Source of the DNA: Clostridia bacterium
GTDB taxonomy: Bacteria; Bacillota; Clostridia; Christensenellales; Borkfalkiaceae
Assembly: GCA_017457215.1 (NCBI GenBank)
Contig: JAFTHU010000005.1
Span: 1-64,000, forward strand
Reading direction: 5' to 3'
DNA: 64,000 nt
Shown: positions 27,048 through 35,598 of the stretch, piece by piece
Layout of the letters: each line of letters starts with the position of its first letter
Numbering within the stretch: the stretch's first letter is position 1
Made by a program: the position numbers and the translations under genes
Notes under the pieces: model-generated
The model's database searches: none
What the model was told of the DNA's origin: nothing
Seen by the model: the letters and a program-made list of their open reading frames with translations, nothing else

Positions 27048-27834
27048 ACTTGTGAAAATTATTGCAGGCTCTGTGGCGGGCGTTGCGCTTGGCGGCGCGT
27101 TGATTTATTATAATTTTGTAAACGACGAAAAAACAGTAGAAATTGAAATGGGGGCGTTGGCGACTGATTTTACGGTAAAAACGTATAAACTTGTCGAAAC
27201 GGAAGAAAACGGTGAAACGGAAAAACGCTTTGAAACGGGCGGCGACGATTTTATGTTGAGCGAACAAAATGCGCAGGGAAAAATTGTGATTGTAAATTTT
27301 TGGGCAACGCATTGCGTTCCTTGCCGCGAAGAATTGCCCGAATTTAGCGAATTTCAAGCAGATTATAAAGATTACGTCTCCGTAATCGTAATGAATACGC
27401 AGCCGGAAAAAGGCGGGTACGTAGGAATCGGGGATTGGCTGAACGTTGGCGAGCCAAATGTTTCCGTTGAGGGTTGGAACGATTTTACGTTTACATTTGC
27501 ATATGATGAAGATTACGAAGTATACGATAGCTTCGGTTTTGCCGGCGGTGTGCCTTGCACGGCGGTTATAGGAAAAGACGGAAAGATTAAATTTACCAGT
27601 CAAGCGTCGGTTTCGTATGAAGAATTGGCGGAAGTGGTAAATCCTATGCTGCCCGAGGGCGTGGTAATCAACCGAGGCGATGGGAAAGAGGAAACGGAAG
27701 ATTTTGACGATAGCGTTTGGTGGAAAGAAAACGCATTGGGGATAGCGTTCCTTATCACGTCGGCGTGTCTGCTGGGCGGTGCAATTACGGTAAGCGCAAT
27801 CCATACGGCAAAAGATAAAAAGAGAAAACAGTAA
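27034..27834 (+). CDS. Membrane-anchored TlpA/ResA-like thioredoxin
   Basis: 266 residues from ATG 27034, preceded by GAGGAGGTG; an upstream in-frame ATG at 26971 lies inside the previous gene without a site. An N-terminal membrane anchor is followed by a TlpA-type fold with NFWATHCVPCREELP (active-site C94 and C97) and the cis-proline region GGVPCTAVIG. A second membrane segment lies at the C-terminus, so the domain faces outward between two anchors. Members reduce disulfides in exported proteins. With the polyferredoxin partner it likely forms an extracytoplasmic thiol-reducing system. Confidence 0.88.
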   Translation: MNKTKLVKIIAGSVAGVALGGALIYYNFVNDEKTVEIEMGALATDFTVKTYKLVETEENGETEKRFETGGDDFMLSEQNAQGKIVIVNFWATHCVPCREELPEFSEFQADYKDYVSVIVMNTQPEKGGYVGIGDWLNVGEPNVSVEGWNDFTFTFAYDEDYEVYDSFGFAGGVPCTAVIGKDGKIKFTSQASVSYEELAEVVNPMLPEGVVINRGDGKEETEDFDDSVWWKENALGIAFLITSACLLGGAITVSAIHTAKDKKRKQ

Positions 27835-27843
27835 ATAAAAAGC

Positions 27844-27875
27844 CCCCCGAAACGGTTATCCGTTTCGGGGGTTTT
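27844..27875. terminator. Convergent bidirectional terminator
   Basis: CCCCCGAAACGG (27844-27855) and CCGTTTCGGGGG (27860-27871), loop TTAT, followed by TTTT. It separates the redox operon from the facing lipoprotein genes. Confidence 0.85.
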
Positions 27876-27888
27876 ATATTTTTAGAAA

Positions 27889-29679
27889 TTAAGCTTGAGA
27901 AAGGGTAAGTTGGAAGGTTTCTTCCGTATAGCCTAACGAGGTTATGAAGAAGGTTGTACCTTTTATGCAATCCACTTCAATTTCAACGTCGAACGGCGCA
28001 TAATGCGTTTGTCCGTTGATACTGATTACTGCGTTTTCGTTTTGGCAAGATATCTTCAAACGCACGGTTTCCGCGCCCGATTCGTCTGTGTATTTTATGG
28101 TGAAATAAACCATATCGAAGAGGGGCGGCGTCGCTTCGAAATCCCCTAAACCAGTAAGCAAGAAAGGATTTTCTTCCGTGCCGGGTTTTAATTCCTTGTA
28201 ATAATAACAAGACGCAAGCCACGCTTTGTTTTGGCGGGCTTCCTCGTCCCCCCAAATGCTGTCGGGGATATCAAACGGTTTGTTTTTCGTAATATACAAC
28301 TGAATGAAATCGTACAATTCCTGCGTGACGGGGTATAAGCCGTCTTTGTTTACGTAGTTTTCATAGCAGTTTCCGTTTATCGCGTGGTCTTTCATAATGA
28401 ATGGCATATAGTTCATTATCAGATAATTGCCGTAAACGTCGTAACCCTTAAAAAGCGAGAGGTTGTCGCCGTCTTCGGTGATGGTGGTAAAAGATTTTTC
28501 GCCTAATAAGCGAGCGGCAGGCATTGTAATTGCTGCGTAAATCACGTCGCCGGGGTTTTCTTTCGTACCCAACCGATAAACTTCGTTCCATTCGTCAAAG
28601 TAATATTCCGCATTATAATCTACGGCAACGGGAAGGAGGTGTGCATCCGGGTCGTTCGCTTTTACGTGGTTGATTTGAGAGGGGATTGCGTTTTCTTTTA
28701 AATATTTAGGCGTCCAAACGGGGGGCGCAATTTTTACCACTACAAATTTAACGGTAGCGGAAACGTTGGCGGAAAAACGCCACGTTGCACGCCAAAACGA
28801 ACTCCAATACGTTTCAGTGCAATTTACGAGGGAATAGCTTTCGCCGTTTTTGTCTTCCATTGCAGGAAATCCGATATATTCAAAGTTGTCGTTGATAGGG
28901 ATATAATGATCGGTAGCGTCAAAACGGTCAATGGAAACGCCGTTTGTACCGCCAATCGTAAGCAGTGCATATTGTCCCGGTTCACTTACGGGGACGGAAA
29001 TCCAAACGCCGTAATCCGGGTCTTCCTTATTTGATGCGGGAACTTCTAACGAGTAGTAGATATTTTCCTGTAAATGCTTGCGGTTGAAAGATTCGCCTGC
29101 GCCTGCAACCGAATCATTCCAAACGTCCGTAAACGTCGGGGTTTCGTTTAATGCAGGAAAAACGAAAGGCTCGTTGCAAATGGAGCATTGATTATTGACG
29201 TAGGAATGTCCTCGCTTTGTAATAACGAGCGAATCGGTGGCATCACAGTCTTCGCATTCGCGGATAAGCGTTGCGTCTTCTGTGCATAAATTTTCGGTAG
29301 AACCGGTCCATTCCCCCCAAACGTGGCCCGCTTTTATAGTGCGCGTTTTTATTGCACCGCAATTATCGTCCGTACAAACCAGCCGTTGTTTTCCGTCGAT
29401 TTGACAGGTTTTTTCCGTTACCGTTTCCCACGCGTCCCAAGTGTGGTCTTCTAAAGTAAAAACTGTTTCTTCGGGCGTAGAATCGTTGCCCGAGGACTCG
29501 TTTTCCGAGGACTCGCTTTCCGAAGAGGAAATTTCTTCTAAGGAGCTTTCGCTGTTGAAAGAGCTGCTTTCGGATTTGTCGGAAGAATCGCCATTTTTAT
29601 TGCAAGCGACGGTGGTTAAAAAGGTAGTACATAAAAGCAGCGAAGTCAACAAAGCCGCCGCCTTTTTTAATTTTGCCAT
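27889..29679 (-). CDS. Ser/Glu-linker lipoprotein with Cys/His-rich domain
   Basis: 596 residues. Lipoprotein signal with TTVAC (C26), then a Ser/Glu-rich spacer (~30-70). Residues ~80-165 hold repeated units with paired cysteines and a GH.W..W or GHSY motif (CTDDNCG, CEDCD, CSIC), a pattern seen in clostridial surface proteins and possibly metal binding. The remaining ~420 residues look beta-rich with no recognised domain; similar wording (tryptophan-rich segments, TENP/KPGTEENPF) also appears in the neighbouring thioredoxin lipoprotein, which suggests shared ancestry. AGGAG precedes the ATG. Last gene of a three-gene minus-strand set. Confidence 0.65.
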   Translation of the reverse strand: MAKLKKAAALLTSLLLCTTFLTTVACNKNGDSSDKSESSSFNSESSLEEISSSESESSENESSGNDSTPEETVFTLEDHTWDAWETVTEKTCQIDGKQRLVCTDDNCGAIKTRTIKAGHVWGEWTGSTENLCTEDATLIRECEDCDATDSLVITKRGHSYVNNQCSICNEPFVFPALNETPTFTDVWNDSVAGAGESFNRKHLQENIYYSLEVPASNKEDPDYGVWISVPVSEPGQYALLTIGGTNGVSIDRFDATDHYIPINDNFEYIGFPAMEDKNGESYSLVNCTETYWSSFWRATWRFSANVSATVKFVVVKIAPPVWTPKYLKENAIPSQINHVKANDPDAHLLPVAVDYNAEYYFDEWNEVYRLGTKENPGDVIYAAITMPAARLLGEKSFTTITEDGDNLSLFKGYDVYGNYLIMNYMPFIMKDHAINGNCYENYVNKDGLYPVTQELYDFIQLYITKNKPFDIPDSIWGDEEARQNKAWLASCYYYKELKPGTEENPFLLTGLGDFEATPPLFDMVYFTIKYTDESGAETVRLKISCQNENAVISINGQTHYAPFDVEIEVDCIKGTTFFITSLGYTEETFQLTLSQA

Positions 29680-29720
29680 AATGATCTCCTAAATACAAAT
29701 TTAAAGTGGTTATTATGATG

Positions 29721-29754
29721 ATACTTCCGCAAAACAGACAGTTTGCGGAAGTAT
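29721..29754. terminator. 13-bp intergenic hairpin
   Basis: ATACTTCCGCAAA (29721-29733) and TTTGCGGAAGTAT (29742-29754) pair perfectly in the gap between two lipoprotein genes. No U-run follows on the minus strand, so it may act as an attenuator or an mRNA-stabilising hairpin rather than a full terminator. Confidence 0.5.
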
Positions 29755-29769
29755 ACAAGTTCTGTGTTT

Positions 29770-32742
29770 TTAAATCTTGAGCGTTACGTAATAATAACAG
29801 GTCATCAACCAAGATTTTTCAATGCCGCCGTATCTTTTCATAGTAATTGTCTGTAACAATTCCATCAACGTTTGGTCTACGGCGATAAAACCTTGCAAGT
29901 CGCCTTCATTCAACATACCTCTTTGGCAATATTGCATCAATTGCAACGTATAATCCACGCCGTCTACGTAGAACGCGCGGTCTTCTACGGGAATGTTGTT
30001 TTCGATTGCGTTACGGCAAATGCTGTAGAGCGAATAGTTTTGATTGAAGAAAGTGGGGCGGTTTACGTCCAAATAAAGAATGCTGCCCGTTTTTTCCTCG
30101 TGGTAGTATCCGTCGCCGCCTTCTGCGGGATCGGAATAATAATAATCCACGGCATCGGGGAGATATTCTTTGCCCGTAACTTCGTTTGCACTGTAAAGGT
30201 TGGACGAGGCAAATTGCATATATTTATATTCCGCACCTACGTAGTCGATGTTTACATTATACGTTGCCGCTTTGTTATCATAGGTGGTAAACAGCATATA
30301 ATAGGTTTTGCCTTCTTCAAAAGCGTAGTGGAATTCAAAGTTGTAGTCTACCGTTTCTTTACCGTCTTCCCCGATAACGCTATCCATAAACAGCTTATCG
30401 TTGTAAACGCCAAGGAAAGGGACGTTGGTAAGTCTGTCTTGAATTTTGCATTGTTCGTAGAGTTCTTTGCTTGTCAACCACACCATCGTGTCGTATTCGC
30501 CCGTGGAATATACGTGATAAATACCCGAACGGGTAGGAGTGAACTTGTATTTGAATCCGCGGGGAACCATTTCAAAAAGCACGTCGATATCGTTTGCACC
30601 TTCGTTCATTTCAATAGCTGCGGTAAATGTAATACCGCGCATCGGGTCTTCCATTTGCGGCGTTGCGCCATAATGGTCATAATAAACGCAACATTCTAAC
30701 CATTCGTTTGCGTGGTGAGGACCGTCCCATTTTTTATCCACCGTTACAACGGAAACCGTAATTTCCAATAATTTGCGGAGTTCTTTCGTAACGGGCGTAT
30801 AGCCAAGCATATGGATGCTGTTGTTTGCTTCCCAAGCGTAATATTCGATGGCGTCTTTGTAATTTGCACCGTCCTCGTCAACTACGTAATCGTTAAATGC
30901 AAGCAGCCATACGCTGTTGTTGCTCCATTGCGAAGCGCGAAGCATATTCGCAAAGAGGATAGGGCCGTTCTTTTCGCCTAAGTGATAATATTGATCTTCT
31001 TCATTGTATACTACGGTAGCGTAGTTGGTGTATTGTGTTTTTGCGTCAGGAGCGGTATTTACGCCGCTTGCCGCATAACGGAATACGTTTGCGTCTACGC
31101 CCTCGTCGTCTTTGATTTCGTCCAAATTTTCAATGCGGAGATTGTTGATTTGTACAACGTCTTCGTAAGCTGTTCCCTCGTTATCTTTTAAGAAGATGAT
31201 GGTCATTTCGTGGTCGCCTGCTTCGTGTTCTTGGAATACATACGCATAGCAAGTTTGCCAAGCTTTGGTATGATATCCCGAAAGCTGCTGAATAGGCGTG
31301 CCGTCGATTAAGACGTAAAGGATATCGGCATTGTCTTCCGAACCGAGCAAGTAATCAAAGCAAATTACGTCGTTTACGTTTGCCGTGAAATCTACGTACA
31401 GCGTTGCGTAGCTGTTGTGCATATTTGAGTTCGGCGCATACAAGTATTCGTTGTTTTCGCTAATTAACCAAGGCCAAGAATAAGAATCGTAGTTGTCTGA
31501 ACCTTCTTCTGCACCTTCCGGTTGGAAACGGAAATTAAAAGCTTCGTTGTTTGCGATAACGTTGTTTACGTCTTGCGCGGTAGGTTTTTTCTGTAAAACT
31601 TCTTCGGTGGGAGGGAGCAATTCGTTCCCGCCGTTATCGGGGGTATCTTCCGGGCCTGCCGTGGGCGTGCCGAGAATCGTCGATTTATAATCTTCTCCTT
31701 GGAAGAGCTCGAATCTGGAAGTGAAATCGGACGTTGCCGTCATAGAGCCTACGTGGTTGAATACCACTACGCCGTAACGGTCTATCATCACAGAGTGGGG
31801 GATACCCGCTACGTTAAACGCGTCTAAAAGATCGTAATCCGCCGAGCCCATATTAAAGCTGGTAAAGCCGTTTGTTTGTTGGAACTGCGAAACGGCTTGC
31901 GTTCCGTCGGTTGTGCTCAAAGCCAAAACGGAAACGGTATCCAAATACAAAGTAGCTGCGTTGTGCATTGCAGGGAATTCCATCTTGCAAGGACTGCACC
32001 ACGTTGCCCAGAAGTTCAAAAGTACAAGGTCTTTCGTCTTCAACACTTCGGAAAGGGTATAGGTCGAACCGTTGGGAAGATTTACCGTGAAATCATACAT
32101 AACGTCGCCGAGTTGATACATTTTCCCTGCGGGCATAGCCTCTTTGATGACGCCAGTCGGCTTGATAAAGAGCGTAGTTTCCGTCTGTGCCAAAGCTACC
32201 GTTGTATAGGTAAGGTCTTCGTAAGCGTACGCATAACCTGCGGGAAGTTCGGCAATCTCGATGGTGTATTCGCCAACCGTAGCTACGTCTTCTTCCGTGA
32301 AGATTGCGTTACCCAAAGAGTTGGTTTTTGCGCTTGAAATCAAAGTTTCGCCGTCAAGAAGATTGATGGTAACACCCTTAAAACCGAATCCCGTTTCGTT
32401 TTGAACGCTTATACGGTATACGTATTCGCTGGGATTTTCGTTTTCGCTACTATTTTCTTCCGAAGAGGATTCGTTAGAAGATTCCGCTTCGCTACTTTCC
32501 GCGGAAGAGGATTCTTCAGAAGATTCCGCTTCGCTGTTTTCCGCGGAAGAGGATTCGTCAGAAGATTCCGCTTCGCTACTCTCTGCAGAAGAGGATTCGT
32601 CAGAAGATTCCGCTTCGCTACTGGTTTGCGAAGAAGAACTAGTGCTTTCATTCGAATCATTGCAAGCGACGGCAGTCGCAGCAATGCCGCAGCCGAGCGT
32701 TAAAGACATGCATAAAGTTAATAATTTTTTCCACAATTTCAT
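29770..32742 (-). CDS. Lipoprotein with thioredoxin (TlpA/AhpC-TSA-like) domain
   Basis: 990 residues. Lipobox TAVAC (C27), then ~75 residues of Ser/Glu repeat, an Ig-like/CnaB-type domain (~108-195), and a thioredoxin-fold domain with NFWATWCSPCKMEFP (C249, C252) and a following GIPHSVMID cis-proline region. Roughly 600 further residues include a beta-sandwich region (~390-560) and segments with no recognised domain. A surface-tethered thioredoxin with added binding domains is unusual. The facing NapH/TlpA operon could be its electron source, which is inference from position. Starts 43 bp after the preceding lipoprotein gene. Confidence 0.75.
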   Translation of the reverse strand: MKLWKKLLTLCMSLTLGCGIAATAVACNDSNESTSSSSQTSSEAESSDESSSAESSEAESSDESSSAENSEAESSEESSSAESSEAESSNESSSEENSSENENPSEYVYRISVQNETGFGFKGVTINLLDGETLISSAKTNSLGNAIFTEEDVATVGEYTIEIAELPAGYAYAYEDLTYTTVALAQTETTLFIKPTGVIKEAMPAGKMYQLGDVMYDFTVNLPNGSTYTLSEVLKTKDLVLLNFWATWCSPCKMEFPAMHNAATLYLDTVSVLALSTTDGTQAVSQFQQTNGFTSFNMGSADYDLLDAFNVAGIPHSVMIDRYGVVVFNHVGSMTATSDFTSRFELFQGEDYKSTILGTPTAGPEDTPDNGGNELLPPTEEVLQKKPTAQDVNNVIANNEAFNFRFQPEGAEEGSDNYDSYSWPWLISENNEYLYAPNSNMHNSYATLYVDFTANVNDVICFDYLLGSEDNADILYVLIDGTPIQQLSGYHTKAWQTCYAYVFQEHEAGDHEMTIIFLKDNEGTAYEDVVQINNLRIENLDEIKDDEGVDANVFRYAASGVNTAPDAKTQYTNYATVVYNEEDQYYHLGEKNGPILFANMLRASQWSNNSVWLLAFNDYVVDEDGANYKDAIEYYAWEANNSIHMLGYTPVTKELRKLLEITVSVVTVDKKWDGPHHANEWLECCVYYDHYGATPQMEDPMRGITFTAAIEMNEGANDIDVLFEMVPRGFKYKFTPTRSGIYHVYSTGEYDTMVWLTSKELYEQCKIQDRLTNVPFLGVYNDKLFMDSVIGEDGKETVDYNFEFHYAFEEGKTYYMLFTTYDNKAATYNVNIDYVGAEYKYMQFASSNLYSANEVTGKEYLPDAVDYYYSDPAEGGDGYYHEEKTGSILYLDVNRPTFFNQNYSLYSICRNAIENNIPVEDRAFYVDGVDYTLQLMQYCQRGMLNEGDLQGFIAVDQTLMELLQTITMKRYGGIEKSWLMTCYYYVTLKI
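32455..32640 (-). repeat. In-gene tandem repeat coding a Ser/Glu spacer
   Basis: About four near-identical 42-bp units, each coding 14 residues of the type ESSDESSSAESSEA. The third codon positions are almost unchanged between units, so the repeats are recent and may vary in number. A related but shorter run is at 33105-33250 in the next gene. Confidence 0.75.
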
Positions 32743-32785
32743 AAGGGGGATTCCTCCTGTTTAGGTTGTGTAAACGGTAGAAAAA

Positions 32786-33379
32786 TTACGCTGCAAGCGT
32801 AAGAATGATGTATTCCGCGCTGAATTGAGCGGGGGTGTATTTCTTCTCTGCAAGCTCAACCTGGGCAAACGATTCGTTCATTACGTGGATTTCGTATACG
32901 GCTTCTTCGGGGCAAACGCGGTTGGTGATAGGAAGTTCTACCTTGCCTTCTGCGTCGCTTGCCGTCATATAAGGATTGTAACAAACACCAGGCATAAGAT
33001 TTTCGTCTACAACACAAAGTTGAATGTAATAACCTGCAACGGGAGCGCCTTCTGCCGTTTGAATAATAAATTTGTAAGAATCTGCAACGGATGCTTCTTC
33101 CGAGGAATCTACTTCGCTGTTTTCAGAGGAAGAAGATGCTTCCGAGGACTCTGCTTCGCTGTTTTCCGTGGAAGAGGATTCTTCCGAAACGGACGATTCT
33201 TCAGAGGATTCCGCTTCGCTGTTTTCTGCGGAAGAAGATTCTTCCGAACTTACCGTTTCACTGCTGGTCGGTTGACTGCTAGAGATGCTGTCTTCATTTC
33301 CGCAAGCAACCAAGCTAAAAACGCCGAAACAAAGGGTGAGGGCGAGACATGCGCTTGCAATTTTCTTAAAAAGTTTCAT
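32786..33379 (-). CDS. Small Ser/Glu-linker lipoprotein
   Basis: 197 residues. Lipobox SLVAC (C26), a long Ser/Glu spacer (~32-98), then one ~95-residue domain (SYKFIIQTAEGAPVAGYYIQ...) that looks like a CnaB/transthyretin-type beta-sandwich; a similar domain precedes the thioredoxin domain in the next gene. No enzyme motif. GGAGG lies before the ATG. First gene of the minus-strand lipoprotein set, with its own promoter and palindrome upstream. Confidence 0.65.
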   Translation of the reverse strand: MKLFKKIASACLALTLCFGVFSLVACGNEDSISSSQPTSSETVSSEESSSAENSEAESSEESSVSEESSSTENSEAESSEASSSSENSEVDSSEEASVADSYKFIIQTAEGAPVAGYYIQLCVVDENLMPGVCYNPYMTASDAEGKVELPITNRVCPEEAVYEIHVMNESFAQVELAEKKYTPAQFSAEYIILTLAA

Positions 33380-33450
33380 AAAAGTTCCTCCTTGAGATAA
33401 AAATCAATCTGATTTATCTTTCTCGTTTATATTTTTTTACATTAAAATTT

Positions 33451-33503
33451 GCCATACATTGTATGGCTATGTTTATTGTATCATAAAAAGGAAAAAAAAT
33501 CAA
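33451..33503 (-). promoter_or_regulatory. Promoter of the lipoprotein set with 17-bp palindrome
   Basis: Minus strand: TTGATT (33498-33503) and TACAAT (33475-33480), spacer 17 bp. The palindrome GCCATACA-T-TGTATGGC (33451-33467) lies just after the -10, near the transcription start, where a repressor would block. Confidence 0.65.
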
Positions 33504-33573
33504 TCGTTTTATCGGGAAAACGAATTGCTTTTTTTATAAATGAGCACGTTTTTAGTGAAAAATAGGTGAAAAA

Positions 33574-33597
33574 AACCGCAGCGGATTTGCTACGGTT
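33574..33597 (-). terminator. Terminator of nagB
   Basis: AACCGCAGC pairs with GCTACGGTT with one mismatch around a 6-nt loop; on the minus strand it is followed by a T-run. Lies 60 bp after the nagB stop. Confidence 0.6.
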
Positions 33598-33656
33598 TTG
33601 TTGAATTAAGTTTACAATATTTTTTAAGAAGTTATTAATATATATAATGTAGAGAA

Positions 33657-34379
33657 TTAAAGCAAGCTTGCCGCGTCCTTATCACAGATAACGGTTACGC
33701 AGGGGTGAAGCTGCAAAACGGATGCAGGGAGCGCGGGGGTAACCTCGCCCTTTACCATACCGCGAACGGCTTCCGCTTTGTTCTTGCCCGAAACTACCAT
33801 CAAAATAGATTTTGCTTGCATAATATTTTTGATACCCATAGAAAGCGCCTGACGGGGAACTTCGTCGATAGAGTTGAACAGACGGGAGTTATCCTTAATG
33901 GTGTTTTCGGTGAGGTCAACAAGGTGTGTAACCGAACCGAACGGCGTGTTGGGCTCGTTGAAGCCGATATGCCCGTTAGAACCGAGGCCAAGCACTTGAA
34001 CGTCTTGTTTCATCGTTTCAAGCAAAGCGTTATATCTGTCGCATTCTTTTTGTGCGTCGGGAGCGCTTCCGCAAGGCAAGTTGGTGTTTTTCTGGTCGAT
34101 ATCGATATGGTCGAACAGATTGGTGCGCATAAAGTATGCATAACTTTGGTCGTGGTCAGCGGTTAAACCAACGTATTCGTCAAGGTTAACGGTGGAAACG
34201 TTTTTATAGGATGCGCCGCCGTTTGCACAATCTTTTGCCATGTATTGGTACATGCCGATAGGGCTAGAACCCGTTGCCAAACCAAGAACGGCGTTGGGAT
34301 TTTTTTTCACGATATCGATCATGATTTCCGCTGCTTTTTTGCTCATTTCATCATAGTTTTCGGTAATAATAACTTTCAT
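33657..34379 (-). CDS. nagB: Glucosamine-6-phosphate deaminase
   Basis: 240 residues. Matches NagB throughout: GLATGSSPIGMY phosphate loop, NLDEYVGL with catalytic D67, GLGSNGHIGFNEP with H137, and the C-terminal SGKNKAEAVRGMVKGEVTPALPAS. It converts glucosamine-6-phosphate to fructose-6-phosphate and ammonia in amino-sugar catabolism. The length equals that of the short Gram-positive form without the allosteric tail of the E. coli enzyme. Single gene with its own promoter; GAGG precedes the ATG. Confidence 0.95.
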   Translation of the reverse strand: MKVIITENYDEMSKKAAEIMIDIVKKNPNAVLGLATGSSPIGMYQYMAKDCANGGASYKNVSTVNLDEYVGLTADHDQSYAYFMRTNLFDHIDIDQKNTNLPCGSAPDAQKECDRYNALLETMKQDVQVLGLGSNGHIGFNEPNTPFGSVTHLVDLTENTIKDNSRLFNSIDEVPRQALSMGIKNIMQAKSILMVVSGKNKAEAVRGMVKGEVTPALPASVLQLHPCVTVICDKDAASLL

Positions 34380-34416
34380 TTTTACACCTCGGTATAATTA
34401 TTTTTTGAACAACTTT

Positions 34417-34445
34417 ATTATAGAATAAATTTTTTCGTCCGTCAA
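34417..34445 (-). promoter_or_regulatory. nagB promoter
   Basis: Minus strand: TTGACG (34440-34445) and TATAAT (34417-34422) with a 17-bp spacer, 37 bp before the ATG. Confidence 0.75.
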
Positions 34446-34530
34446 GCGTTTGAAGGGAATTTATTAAGAATAAAATACGCAATTCGCGCAAACCCGCGTT
34501 ACTTCGCGGTTTCGAGCGACCCGTGCATAC

Positions 34531-34567
34531 GCCAAAAAAGACGCCCTAAAAGGACGTCTTTTTTGGC
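34531..34567 (-). terminator. Terminator of tRNA-Ser
   Basis: GCCAAAAAAGACG (34531-34543) pairs with CGTCTTTTTTGGC (34555-34567); its outer bases overlap the CCA end of the tRNA gene. Confidence 0.7.
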
Positions 34568-34655
34568 GCAGAAGGCGGGATTCGAACCCGCGCTACGGTT
34601 TTCCCATACTACTCCCTTAGCAGGGGAGCCCCTTGAGCCTCTTGGGTACTTCTGC
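34564..34655 (-). tRNA. tRNA-Ser (anticodon GCT), CCA encoded
   Basis: Minus strand: acceptor GCAGAAG/CTTCTGC, anticodon stem CTCCC/GGGAG with loop CTGCTAA (anticodon GCT), a long class II variable arm, T-arm GCGGG-TTCGAAT-CCCGC, discriminator G and encoded CCA. It decodes AGC/AGT. Confidence 0.94.
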
Positions 34656-34925
34656 ATGGCTCAATGTTTTTTCTTATTCAAAAAAGCTATATAACTATAT
34701 CACATTTTTTTTACCTTGTCAAAGCTTTTTACCTTAAAAAACAAAAAATCTTTTATTTTTTTCTGTACAAAATATTTTGATTAAAAACGGGAGGGGAAAA
34801 ATTATTTGTGCCAAAAATAAAAAAGAAGAGGGTAGGCAGGTATGAGATAAACACCGTTTTTATCGGGGTATCCATTTTTTGTATAACAAAGAAATAAGAA
34901 AAAATAAAAAAAATGCGTTCAAATC
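34656..34925. other. Non-coding stretch between tRNA-Ser and ppa
   Basis: Very A/T-rich; no open frame with a ribosome site, no stable hairpin and no repeat was seen. Confidence 0.5.
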
Positions 34926-34954
34926 TTGCAATACAGAGAAAAATGTGCTAAAAT
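34926..34954 (+). promoter_or_regulatory. ppa promoter
   Basis: TTGCAA (34926-34931) and TAAAAT (34949-34954), spacer 17 bp, 34 bp before the ATG. Confidence 0.65.
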
Positions 34955-34988
34955 ACAGAAAAGAGATTTTAAATGAGAGGAAAAAAGT

Positions 34989-35528
34989 ATGAATATTTGG
35001 CACAAAATTTCGCCTGAACGTATTACTGCTAGGAGTTTCGACGCGTTTATCGAGATTCCTAAAGGCTGTAAAACAAAATATGAATTGGATAAGGAAACAG
35101 GTTTTTTAAAGCTTGACCGCGTGTTGTATACTTCAACGGTATATCCTGCAAATTACGGGTTTATTCCCCGCACGTTTGCGGACGACGGCGACCCTTTGGA
35201 TGTGCTTGTGCTTTGTAACGAGCCGATCTATCCCTCTACCCTTGTAAAATGTTACCCCATAGGGGTAATCAAGATGATCGACGGCGGTTCTTTGGATGAA
35301 AAGATTATCGCGATTCCGTTCGGCGATCCTACGTACAACGATTATTATGACATTCACGAATTGCCCAAGCACGTGTTTGAGGAAATGATGCATTTCTTCG
35401 AAGTGTATAAGTCGTTGGAGCACAAACAGACCACGGTGAAAGAGATTTGTCATCGCGACGAGGCGATGGATATCATTAACAAATGTATTGCCGCTTATAA
35501 GGAAACTTTTGAAAAAGAGGGTATATAA
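34989..35528 (+). CDS. ppa: Inorganic pyrophosphatase, family I
   Basis: 179 residues. Family I soluble pyrophosphatase: FIEIPKGCKTKYELDKETG at the start of the active site, YPANYGFIPRTFADDGDPLDVLVL with the DxDxxD-type metal-binding aspartates, and KVIAIPFGDP-like (IIAIPFGDP) later. It hydrolyses pyrophosphate to drive biosynthesis. The ATG follows GAGAGGAAAAAAGT. The length is typical (~175). A hairpin terminator follows. Confidence 0.95.
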   Translation: MNIWHKISPERITARSFDAFIEIPKGCKTKYELDKETGFLKLDRVLYTSTVYPANYGFIPRTFADDGDPLDVLVLCNEPIYPSTLVKCYPIGVIKMIDGGSLDEKIIAIPFGDPTYNDYYDIHELPKHVFEEMMHFFEVYKSLEHKQTTVKEICHRDEAMDIINKCIAAYKETFEKEGI

Positions 35529-35559
35529 AAAATTCGCTTTGGAAATAAAAGCAGGTAGG

Positions 35560-35583
35560 ACGGGTCGAAAATAACCCGTTTTT
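35560..35583 (+). terminator. Terminator of ppa
   Basis: ACGGGT (35560-35565) pairs with ACCCGT (35574-35579), followed by TTTT. The stem is short, so read-through into the membrane protein gene is possible. Confidence 0.55.
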
Positions 35584-35598
35584 ACGAGGTTGGCGCAT

